This document shows, one piece after another, positions 20,258-30,800 of a DNA stretch of 64,000 bases (the first letter of the stretch is position 1; each line of letters begins with the position of its first letter). The notes under the pieces were generated by a model. The model ran no database searches and was not told the origin of the DNA. It worked only from the letters and a program-made list of their open reading frames with translations. The stretch spans positions 1,116,001 through 1,180,000 of the forward strand of contig JAFKAC010000002.1 of assembly GCA_025766275.1 (NCBI GenBank). The letters are read 5' to 3'. Both the position numbers and the translations under genes were made by a program. This DNA comes from Lactarius indigo (Eukaryota; Basidiomycota; Agaricomycetes; Russulales; Russulaceae).

Positions 20258-23200
20258 CTAGACCACCACCTCAAACGAGTGATGGTCTGCATATTTATTA
20301 ACGTAGTACATTGAGAACAAGTCTAGTGAGTTGGAATAATGAAGCTGATGGGGAATGGACCCTGAACCAAAAACCGGTATCAGGTGAACGTTACGCAAGA
20401 TCGTCTCGATGTGTACCACACACTGAGCATGCCGCGAGCCAATAAACTCTGGCTGAACTCTCCACATCCCTGTAACAGGATCGGGACCCCGGCCTACACG
20501 TTTAAAGCGATCAATGAGGGCGCAAGGGTAAACAGTTTCATTGTACATAAAAGAGAAAAATGTACGAACGCGCCCAACGATCATTCCCCACATTCCTGGC
20601 TGGCCCTGATCTTCTACGATCAGGACACAATCGTATCGTGCTTCCTTCTGACGCCAAGAAGGCGTGGACCGAATTATTTGGCGGTGCATGCCATGTGAAC
20701 CCGAAACGTCGCTTGGCGCATAGAATATGGCACGTGCAGAATGGAACACCAACACCTTCGATTGGATGTTGGGAAGGACTGCCCAAGGCTGCTGTACTGC
20801 AGGTGGTTCATCGGGGTTGAGCTGGTCAAAGAGGAATTGCTGCGCGAGTAGTGGCAGGTTGGGCGTGTGAATGTGTTCGGCCAGGGATGCAAGATCAGTG
20901 GGATACCCGGACTCTGCGACATGAGTTACCTGTCACGAGAATTGAAAAGAGAGGACTTACGTGGGCGAACGGCAAGAACCACCTCCCCTTCGATATCGCC
21001 GTCGATAGCACCATCGGCGTCTTCGTCATTGTTACTGGCAGGCCTTGTGACTGGGCTTGGCATTCGCTCTTCAGATAACATCCCGCGTGCTATGAAATTG
21101 ACATGAGCAGACAAGAGCTTGTCAAGTCGCTGGTTCGTCAGCAACATCTGCCCAAGTGGCTCGTAACGATTTGAGCGTCGCCACGGTTTCTTCACTGCAG
21201 TGATGTGCCGAGACTCAGTGATCGAAGAGCATAACCCATTCGGTGCGCCGAATTCTTGAATCAGGTGCACGTAATGCACCATGGAGTGCTGGCGTGGGAG
21301 ATTGAATCCCTTGGGGCGGACACCGGACGTACGGAAAATCTCACGGGTTGCGTGAAATGTCCGTAGTGCCTTTCTGATGGCGGTCAGATCGGACTCACCA
21401 ATTTCACAGCGGCGTACAAGATAGCAGAAGTCCAAGAATGCAGAGAGACACTGCACTAATTGCGGAGGCACATATTCTGCAATAGCGGGTATGTAGACCT
21501 TGCATTGCATAAGCGAAATCAAAGACTCGGATGCCCAAACGTCGACCCGATCGGCATACTCACCTTCATCAACGCCTTCGAATCGTCTCCCGTCCATTGT
21601 TTAAACCGTCGACCATGCTTGAATCTACGTAGTCCAGGAAATGGTGGGGTCATTGCGATCCTATGTGAAAGTTGTAGGGTCATATTACGATATTGTAGTA
21701 CATACCTACCCACCTTCTATCAATGTCGTCCAGGATCTTGGCAGCGCGAGACTTAGTGTATATTGCCGCAATATACTTGCATGTCCACTTGACGAGGTGA
21801 TCCTTGAACGAACCCTTGATGATTTGATGCAGTAAATCTGGCGAGAGACTTTCATGGATATCGGCACGTGGAAAGTCATTAGTGAACGGCTAAGAAACGG
21901 GTTTGAGTCACCTATGCACAAATAAGAGCGACACACGTACAATGACGTCGTCGTCAATCCCATACGTATCCCACAGCTCGGCAGAGCTGATTTCAGGGCT
22001 GGACACGAGAAGGTCAGTGAGCACACGCGCTCGGTGTCCTCCAGCCCCATCCAGATCTCTTGCCTGAGAGGTGCACCTACACAGACAGTGGATTAGGAGC
22101 GCCGCTAAGTGAGCCAGTGTGAAGTATAGAGCGGTGAGGTTCTGTACCTCGGACACCAGCCCTGTACCACCCCCGCAAGCATAACTTGTTCAGGGTAGTC
22201 AGCAATAAACGGCCCGATATCGTATACCACTCGACGGTAGTGTCCATCTGGACAGCGACGCACTACGGGCGTCGTCATTCCTGGTCGCAATGACTCCAAA
22301 ATAGCGCTGATGGAAGAGTGGTACAACTGTCGTTTGAATTTGCGGAACTTGTCGTCGTCATCGAACCCCCTACCAGCTAGATTGAGGGTGTTAATGAGTA
22401 AACCTCGCCCCGATCTGAAAATGACGACGAACCCTTGGGGATCGCAAGAAATGCGATTGGTATGACTCCATTCCTGTGTCCACGCCGAGCCTTGTTGTGG
22501 AGGTTGCCCACAGACAAGTATAGTGGGTGGTACTCGACGTGCCCTGTTGCGACACTGACTGTCGTTTTGTCACTCCCTAGTATCACGGCGCAGTACATGG
22601 CGCCCTCCATTGTCGGATCACCACTGTATATCATCTCCTACCAATGATGGACATGTAGTTAGAACACCAATATACTTGGATACGAAGTACTCACGCTCCG
22701 TCGCCACGCAAACTGCCCACTCATAAAATCTGTCCATCTATGTTCACCTTGGGTGTCGGTCATGATATATGGAGCGGTGTCGAACTGAGAAGCGAAGTCC
22801 GGATTATCGAGTAGGTTGCGGATGACTACGTCTGGATCCCGATACCAGACCTCGTACTCTTCCCTTCTCCATTCCGGTGCATGCTGTGGATCATCATCGG
22901 ATGCTGCATTAACAGATAAGCACTGCCATGGCGCGTCACCGTCCTGTATGGCGTCAATTGTCGCATAGAGAGTACGATGTGAATCATACGGGGCCACGAT
23001 GTCGTACTTCTCCACAGATAGTGCCCAGAAATCAAAAAGTTCGGTAATATTTGATGCCGACATCTGGGCCTTACGGAACAAAAAGTCTGCTAGGAGGAAA
23101 TGCGCAGCATCTTCGAAAGGACTCCAGTCGTCTGGTGGTAAATCAGAGCGTGCAGGGGGAGGTGTCGCCTCTGGCAACGGAATTCCATTGATGTCAGTAG

Positions 23201-23700
23201 GACATCCTGAGTGATAATGTGATAAGCATTGCAGTCAGACTATGCCGGTAGGTGAACAAAGGCGAAATCTCATACCGTAGAGTCGAGGGTGTTTGCGCTT
23301 GTGGAATCTCTGATGACGATGGTTCACTTGGGGATGGTTGTTGTCGGCAGCAGCGGAGGAGGAAGGACTTGATGGCGGCTGCGGACTGGCGATTGGGGGG
23401 CTGGGAGACTGCTGGTGGCCAGTGGTGGAAGGGCTTGGTGATCGCTGAGGACTTCCAGGAGGTGACGGGGTCGGTGTTGTGCTTGCATGAGTTGGTTGGC
23501 GTGCGGTAGGAATCCTACGTAGATGATGGACTTTGCGAATGTGCTTCGTTCGCCCACGATGTCCAATAAATTTCTTGCGACAGCCCAGGTAAGGACAAGG
23601 GATATGAATCTGCATATGACGATACAGTGAGTAGAATTTCGAACATAAACAAAAACCCTGACACCGTGAAATTGTTGATTGACGCACGGGCCATCAAAGG
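20258..23700 (-). CDS. Plavaka-type DNA transposase
   Basis: Multi-exon minus-strand gene, apparently uninterrupted. The first exons carry a C2H2-like finger (CPYLGC ... HIRKVH near 23515-23600) and a long proline/serine linker. Family blocks in order: DWSPFEDAAHFLLADFLF and MSASNITELFDFWAL (22990-23130); FMSGQFAWRR (22700); AVILGSDKTTVSVATGHVEY and HPLYLSVGNLHNKARRGHRN (22400-22600); FDDDDKFRKFKRQLYHSSIS (22300-22360); LSPDLLHQIIKGSFKDHLVK (21790-21860); FPGLRRFKHGRRFKQWTGDD (21560-21640); VPPQLVQCLSAFLDFCYLVR (21410-21470); the last exon ends in YYVNKYADHHSFEVVV. Family knowledge: basidiomycete cut-and-paste elements related to CACTA/CMC transposases. I saw no stop or frame break at the junctions I checked. 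The exact start is unclear. Confidence 0.82.
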
Positions 23701-23766
23701 AGGTAAGAACGCAGTTGTGGTCGGTTAGCGTCAAAGGAGGTAAGAACGCAGCTGTGGTCGGTTAGC
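23693..23766. repeat. 37-bp tandem duplication near the Plavaka 5' end
   Basis: Two copies of tcaaaggaggtaagaacgca... through ggtcggttagcg stand head to tail, with one T/C difference, followed by the start of a third. They lie where the transposase 5' end and the divergent accessory-gene promoter meet. The duplication could affect the first exon or promoter. Confidence 0.75.
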
Positions 23767-23836
23767 GTCAAAGTCAACCTCCTGGTCCTTACCACCCAAC
23801 CACCCTGTATACGTGTCTGTTTTTTTTATTCCAACC

Positions 23837-26471
23837 ATGTCAGACGACGCCTCTAGGCCACGGACTCGTCGTGCAAACGCGAATACTCACCCTGGGAAAA
23901 TCATAAATGACTTGAAACAGAAACGCCGCACTACGTCTGAAAAAGCCGCTGACGACCAAGCCAAAGCGTCCAAAGAAAAGAAAGAAGCCGCGGTGGCCAA
24001 GAAAAATCGGCGAGCGATAGTTGCCCAAGTCGCTGAGGTAGAAGACGCTCTTCGTCGAGAGGATAAAGCCTATCCCAACATCGTCAACGAAGGCGACAGC
24101 GACTCGGATACTCACAGGTTCAGGGGTAGCCACAGCGACGGTGAATCTGAGGTGGATCACTCAGAAGCCAAGGAGCCCGAAGACACAGCATCCAACCAAG
24201 TCCAGAGGTAGATAATGTCCACATTGACGACATCCGAGCTGATCGCTGACCGTTAATGTACTACCAGTGAAAGCAACCTTGACAGCGATGTGCATATGTC
24301 TGAACCAGAAGGTCCTGAAGGCCGTAAAGTTGTGGTTCGAGATAGTGATGATGACGACAGTGACGACGAGTACGAAAGTGACTCTGACTCCATAGACGAA
24401 GGCCCAGATACAGACGAAGATGAGAGTGAACACTCAGACAGCGGACTTGAAGAACTCGAGGATGAAATCGTGGCGAGGAGGAAGAAAAAGACGGGAAAGA
24501 AAAAACCCAAAGGTGGGAGCGTTGATAAAGGAAAAAAGAAAACAAAGGTAAGCGACACATTCCCGTTATCATGATGGCAAACTCACACGTTTTAACCCCA
24601 CGAGGCGCCAACTCCGGCTGCAAATCATAGCCTCCGTGAAGAGGTCACTCGAGCGCGCAAGACATCTGCTGTGTCAGGCCATAAGAGAAAGCCTGAGGAG
24701 CCTATTGAGGACAGTAGCGATGAGAGAGAAGACGAAGAGGATCAGCGTACCAAGCGGTGAGTCGGCGTGACCAATGACCAAGTCATACTGTAATACCTGA
24801 CTCATCGATCACGCACTTGATGACGTGAGCAAACAGGCCGCAGAAAAAAATCAAGAAGCGAAAGGGCGAGACTGCCACCGCTAGCGGCTTGCGAAAGGAC
24901 TGGCGGAAGCTCCTCAACGATTCAGGCTCCAGTAGCAAGTATAAGAAGTCCGCTACCATGTTCAATCCCTCACTGAAAGACCCCACTTTGATTCCCACCC
25001 AACCCCGGTGAGCCCCAACCATTGTTGATGCTGACGACGATTGCGTTACAGTGGCAAGTGAGCTATCACAATCAAGACCATCCTCTTGGACGTCGGCATG
25101 GTCACGCATGCGAAGCACCAGTGAAGGGTTGGATAGTGCACGAGATCTCTGGCCGTCAGGAATTTTTGATGACGATGAAATTCCAAGCTCACTGCAGGCT
25201 GCCCGTACTGCGAAGAAGGCAAAGCACACGCCTCTCCATCCAACTGGGTCACGGCCATCTGCAAATTATAACAGCAATCGCACCACGTCTGCGGTATGTT
25301 TTTTTTTCTAGCAATGCTGCCACTGAATGACTCTCTTCGCAGGTGGGCCTGGTGGTGAAGAAGAAGGACATCAATACCAGTGCAGGCCCCATGCGAGGAC
25401 CCATCATCAAGTCTGAGGGCAATGAGTTGTCAAAGCCCTACCGGAACCTCAAGGTCTCGGATATCCCAATCGCGGGAGAACATGAACTCGCACAGTGGGA
25501 TCTCATCGTTCGCGGAGTGCTTGACTGGGCAGGGACGTTATCGGATACATTTGGGACTAACGAGCACCCAGATCTCTTAGTGACGATACAGGGCTTGTGG
25601 GATAAATGCCTGCCAGAGAGAACGGAAGACGTGCGTACTAATCCTGCCATCAAGAAAGTGGTAAGTCCCCCGCATGTCGTGCACCTTACATTCTACTCCA
25701 TCTGTAATCACGACTGATGTTCTGTTTTCTCTGAGGTCATCGATCGTCTCAATGAATGGCGAAGCACCATCGGCAAGAAGGCGGTCACGATCCTCAGTGA
25801 CTTTATCAAGCACGACGCCACACTGAGGAGGGATTCAGGCGAAGTTGCGACATTTGTTCGTGGATTGCTACCCCGTCCACACGAACAACCCGTTATATTT
25901 CCACTCATATACGCTGATCCGGAGGTGCGTGCATCCATACTCATTCGTCTCACAAGGTGCCGATGCTTTTGAGCCCCAAAGGCGTCCAAAGGTTCGTGGC
26001 TTGCCCCCATGCTCCTCCAAGTGTTCGCCGTGCACCTCCGGCGAGTAGCGAAGGCACCAACGAATTTTGGTTACCCTACTGGTGCCCTAGCACTTAGCAC
26101 CGCCACAGTAAGTTTTCACTCATATGCATATACAAGACTAATTGTCCACGCAGTTGGAACGCGGCCTCACTCTCTTCAAAACCGGGGTCAATATTCGAGA
26201 CGAGAAAGCCACCAACAACACCAGCCGTGCGTTCGATAACAATCCCTGGGGTGGGGTCGCGTGCCAATACTCGCAGTCGACAAGCGACCTACGTGAACGT
26301 AAATGGGTGCAAATCATGCGCGCGGCTTCGGTGTACCTCGCAGATCGTGTCGGGAACTCGAATATGGAAACTCAACGTTCTTCAGTCATACCGGATGGTC
26401 GTAGCAAGATTGTGGTGTCAGACGATGGGACGGATGAAGAGGCGGACATTCAGGGAGTAGGTGATTATTGA
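23837..26471 (+). CDS. Accessory protein of the Plavaka element (charged N-terminus, globular C-terminus)
   Basis: Starts at ATG 23837 (aaccATGtcagac), about 140 bp from the transposase 5' end on the opposite strand. It is spliced into about eight exons. Exons 1-4 encode lysine-rich and very acidic segments (DDDDSDDEYESDSDSID, RRKKKTGKKKPKGG). The later exons are globular: ELAQWDLIVRGVLDWAGTLS, LVTIQGLWDKCLPERTEDVR, VIDRLNEWRSTIGKKAVTIL, then LERGLTLFKTGVNIRDEKAT and AFDNNPWGGVACQYSQSTSD, ending at 26471. I do not recognise a catalytic motif. Divergent pairing with the transposase suggests it is the element's second gene, perhaps a DNA-binding helper. The last three exon borders (25920-26160) are less certain. 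Confidence 0.6.
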
Positions 26472-27319
26472 ATGCCGAGGCATGGCGCAACCCAGGTAGG
26501 GGAGTGGCGCGGGAATGGAAGGGTGGGACCATCGGGCGCGAAAGGGTGACGGTGACGGCGCGTCCTCACATGTATGCCGGAGGGTGTTATGTATATAGAA
26601 CCACGGATACCAGTAGTACATAAATACACGAGCATCGGTCTGGAAATATGACTGCCAGTATCTGTACATGAATCCTTGAGACTGTATGGAACAAACGTGA
26701 CTGGCGGCCATCTGCGTGAATCCTTGAGACTGTTCTTGAGACTGTACTTATGACTGGCAGTGTTTCTGTATGTATACTCTTCGATCCTGGACAGACAACT
26801 GAACGGACATGCAGGATCTGTATTCACATCTGTATCTACATCTGGATACAACTGGGATGTGTCAGTTGCCAGTTGGCTGGTCTGGCTCGGTCAGGATCAT
26901 TCTGCATCCAGACATGATTCTGGCAGACTGTCATGCTGGCTCCAGTACCCCCAGTACCTCCCAGGGCCTCAGAAAAAATGCTGATGTGCTGCTCCAGGAG
27001 TGGGCATATCTTCTATGCCAGTACCGTTGTTGGAAGGGTTCACCTCCGATGAGGCAGTTGAGTCAGTCGGATCTGGTCCACTTTGTGGCGGCGGGTTTGA
27101 GGTATCAGAAGATGACCTCTCTGGGCCCACCCCAAGGGGCGCTGTGAAGTATCGTGAGTGTGGTCACGTCTATACATCAAGTACGTACCATTGGTACCCA
27201 TAGATGCTGATCTTGCTGGGGTGGGAGTACTGGAATGGGTACATGAGTGGGGGCAGTGTGGACAAGATGGGAGAGGGCACAAAGGGTCGGTCACCACTGA
27301 CGACGGAGTGGTTCGTATC
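26472..27319. other. Subterminal repeat region plus possible CACTA accessory exon
   Basis: From 26640 to 26980 short motifs recur: gaatccttgagactgt (about 26670 and 26718), cttgagactgt again near 26735, tgactggc several times, and many ctgga/ctggc units. This resembles the transposase-binding subterminal regions of CACTA-like elements. From about 27180 to 27319 the minus strand is open up to the retrotransposon boundary. It could be the exon of the CACTA accessory gene that the retrotransposon separated from 35048-36401. Confidence 0.45.
27315..27319. repeat. Target-site duplication (left) GTATC
   Basis: GTATC directly precedes the left LTR and is repeated directly after the right LTR at 35000-35004. 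Five base pairs is the usual length for Ty3/Gypsy integrases. Confidence 0.93.
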
Positions 27320-27776
27320 TGTAACGTCGTCACGACGTTAGCTCGACTTGAGCTCGATAAAGGCAACTTTGTGACTTAGCTAATCACGCCCTAGGGCGTA
27401 TGGCTCGAAGGCAAAGTTCTAGATGTACGCAGACACTAGGATCTTGGTAGCGCTTCCGACTGAAGGCTTTGATAGGAGGCAAACGTTTAGAAGAAACAAG
27501 TGACGATTGAAGAAGACCAAGATGGCGTATCTTGGTCTTCCGCAGCTACCTTAAATACAAGAAGAGCAGGCTTTCAAGCGCTGCTATGAGTCACCGTATC
27601 GTAGCGTCCAACGTATCGCGTAAGTACCGCAATCCTAGTACTACTACTACCTGTACTAGGGTCGAGTCATCCCCCAACGCCTATCCCCTATCGTAAACTC
27701 CGAGTCCGTGACTAATATACCTTACAGCCGTAGTCACAACCGGTACAGTAAGGGTCCGAAATGCGAAATCGTAACA
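27320..27776 (-). repeat. 3' LTR of the Ty3/Gypsy element
   Basis: 457 bp, TG..CA ends. Contains, in element sense, TATTTAA (27557-27551) and a perfect 11-bp palindrome with a 5-nt loop at 27513-27539 straddling the inferred transcription start. Differs from the right LTR at about 27365, 27370 and 27606. Confidence 0.95.
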
Positions 27777-27788
27777 TCACCCCCTTTT
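27777..27788 (-). other. Polypurine tract
   Basis: In element sense AAAAGGGGGTGA ends exactly at the 3' LTR. This is the expected position and composition for the plus-strand primer of reverse transcription. Confidence 0.85.
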
Positions 27789-27806
27789 CAGCGTGAGACC
27801 CCAGAC

Positions 27807-30800
27807 TCACCGGAAATCCCGCGCCGTCCACGTGGACTGCTCGTCGCTAATCCTTTCAAAGACATTAGCCCTCTCCAGCCGATAGATGCAGTCCTTCTTA
27901 TCATCCCTCGCCGACAGCCGCATGGCCTGGAGTTGACGGATGCGGGCCGCGAGCCGCTCCTCCTCGTACGCGGCCGCACGGTAACGTGTCACTTCCGCGG
28001 TCAGGGATTCATCCCCGATGCGGTTCAGTGTGCGGTCCGTGACCTTGTCGGAGGCGAGGATGACCAAGTCCTCGTGGGCGATGAAGGCGCGTCCCGCAGC
28101 CGATAGCATCGGGTGAGCGTAGAGGGGTTTGCCGTAGAGATGGGGGGAGCCGGGGATGAGTCCCAGCACAAATGGATTCGCACCTCCGACAATCTGAACG
28201 TGACTGGCGTTCCTCTCTACGCCATCTGGTCCGGTGATGGGGAAATGAATGTAATGGGGCTGTCGATTCGCCCTGAACCCCTCAGGCGCAAGGACCTGCG
28301 CGGGGTCGTCGTCGTGCGTAATGGGGGTGTGAAGTGCGACGCCGGGCAGTCGCACACATCCTCGAGACATGGCGGTTCCGTCGGTGTGGACGAGCCATGG
28401 GGTGATTCGGGGATTAGTAGGGTGGCTGTGCGTTCGAAGGAGGGGGTGTCTGACCGGGTAGTAATCCTCATCGTCAATGTGAGCTTCGTCGTTAGGGAGC
28501 GCTGCCTGCGCTGCCGCAACTCGCTCAATCTCCTCTGCGCTAAGTGCAATTGTTCGTCGGCCCACTCCTTCGCCACTCTCCGCCAATCCTCCGCTGCTTC
28601 TAACTCCTGTCGGGTCTTCGAGGGGACAGTCGGCAGGGAGAATTCCCCTTGTGCCGATGAGATCGTCACCTGGGGGGATGATGGCAATGGGTTCTCGATT
28701 GCCGTTGTCGTCTCGGAAGATGTGAGGGACGGCATGCTGCTGCTCGTCGTCGGGCTGGTTTGTCGGGTCGGGGAACCTCTGTAGGACATTAGCCCATTCT
28801 TGAGCGGTGATATGCCCCGCTCGCATGTTTGCAGGTGTGTACGGAGTGAGCTGGACCGGTTGAACCACGGTTTCTTGGTCATCTTCAATGAGGTTGGCGG
28901 CGTCTTGTGCGACTTGGTCGAGGAGGATCGCCGTGGTGACATGTCTGAGAGGAGAAGTGGGCATAGAGGTTTGAGAGGATCGGATATAGGAGTGATACTC
29001 TCCCCATTCACCTTCGGGCTGGCTTTTAAGGTGTCGTGCGGCTGTCCGGCCCTCTTGATATTCCCTTATCGCGTCTGGAGCGAATACGTCATTCTTATCG
29101 ACCCACTGATTCTCCGAGTTGGGGTAGCCCTTCCATTTGACGAGGTATTGCAATTTCTTCTTTCTGCCGAAGTGCCGAGAGTCCACGATGGCCTCGACTT
29201 CATATTCCTCTTCGCCTTCTACAAGGTCCAGTGGTGGACGTGGGAAGTTCTCGCCGTGAATGGTCGTGCTTTTGTACGGCGTGAGAAGGTCTATGTGAAA
29301 CACCGGGTGGATGCTCCACTGCGTGGGAAGTTCAAGACGGTAATTATAGGGGGACATCACCTGAGCCACCCTAAATGGTCCGTGGCGTTGCGCCGCCAAT
29401 TTTGCCGTGGGCTGATTGGTTCGTAAGTGCCTTCCTTCCAGCCACACTTGATCGCCAACTTGATAGCGTGGGGTGTCCTTGTGTTGAATCCAGCTATTTT
29501 GTGCCTTTTTGATAAGGTCCTGGGCGAGTTGGCGTGCTTCCTTCAATTGTGTCAGCCTGGTGATCGCATTTGGAATTGGGGATGGCTTATCGGTCCAATC
29601 AGCTGTTGGGTTATATCCCATCAGGAGCATGAACGGCGATTGTTTCGTATGCTCATGGGGCCAATTGTTGTGCGCGAATTCTGCTATGGGCAGATATTCC
29701 GCCCAGTTATCTTGACGCTCATTGGCCCAGAATCGCAGATATTGCTCGAGCCATTGATTGGTTCGTTCGGACTGCCCGTCTGTATGTGGATGATAGGCTG
29801 TGGAAATGTTCTGTTGGATGCCTAGTATACGGCATACTTCTCGTGTGAATTTAGAGGTGAATCGGGGGTCACGGTCACTGATGATTTTACGCGGTAATCC
29901 GAACCGTTTGAATACGTGATTCACGTACAAGATGGCGGTCTCTTCAGCCGTGATCTCTTCGTTGCATGGGATGAACACGGACGCCTTGCTGCAGTCGTGG
30001 TCGGTGACTGTTAGAATGCTATCGCATGACTGGGAGGTTGGTAGTTTAGTGATAAAGTCTAAGGCGATAGTGTGGAACGGAGGGGTGTCCGTGACCGCGG
30101 TAATTGGATACAGTGGGGCACAGGTTGGTCTGGTGTTGACTTTGTTCCGCTGGCAATCTGCACATCCCGTGACGTATTCGTATACATCTCGGCGAATACT
30201 TGGCCACCAGTGGTGTCGTTCCACAATCCGTTGTGTCCTACTTATACCGGGGTGTCCATGTACCGGTGGATCGTGATGGTCTTGTATGATTGCCCGATAT
30301 GTCGTCATAGGCCCTGTAACTACCAACCACCTGTCCTTGTACCATTCCCCCTCTATCTTTTTGAGGCGGTGAGCGTCGATCCAGGTCTTGATTATGGCAG
30401 GATCTTGTCGTCGCCTCGGTTGTTGCATCATGGGGTGTATTTCCAACATACGTGTGATGTTAGCGGCTCGTATGAATACTTCCGGGGGGAGGACAACTAC
30501 ACCTTGGTTGTCTTCCTCGCCTTGATCGTAATCTGGTCGCCTTGATAGCGCGTCTGCTCTGCCGTTGTTCTTTCCTTTGATATGATGGATTTCGAAGTCG
30601 TATTCCATCAACTCTAGCACTTCCCGGGCGACCCTGCGACTAATCTTCTGCGGCGTTTTCCAGTATTGCAGATTTAGGTGGTCCGAGAATATTTTGATTT
30701 TGTGTGGGGATCCCGCAAGTAGGGGGCGCCAATGCCGAAGGGCTTTCACAATGGCTAGGAGTTCTAAATCATAAATGTCGTAGTTGCGTTCTGCTTCACT

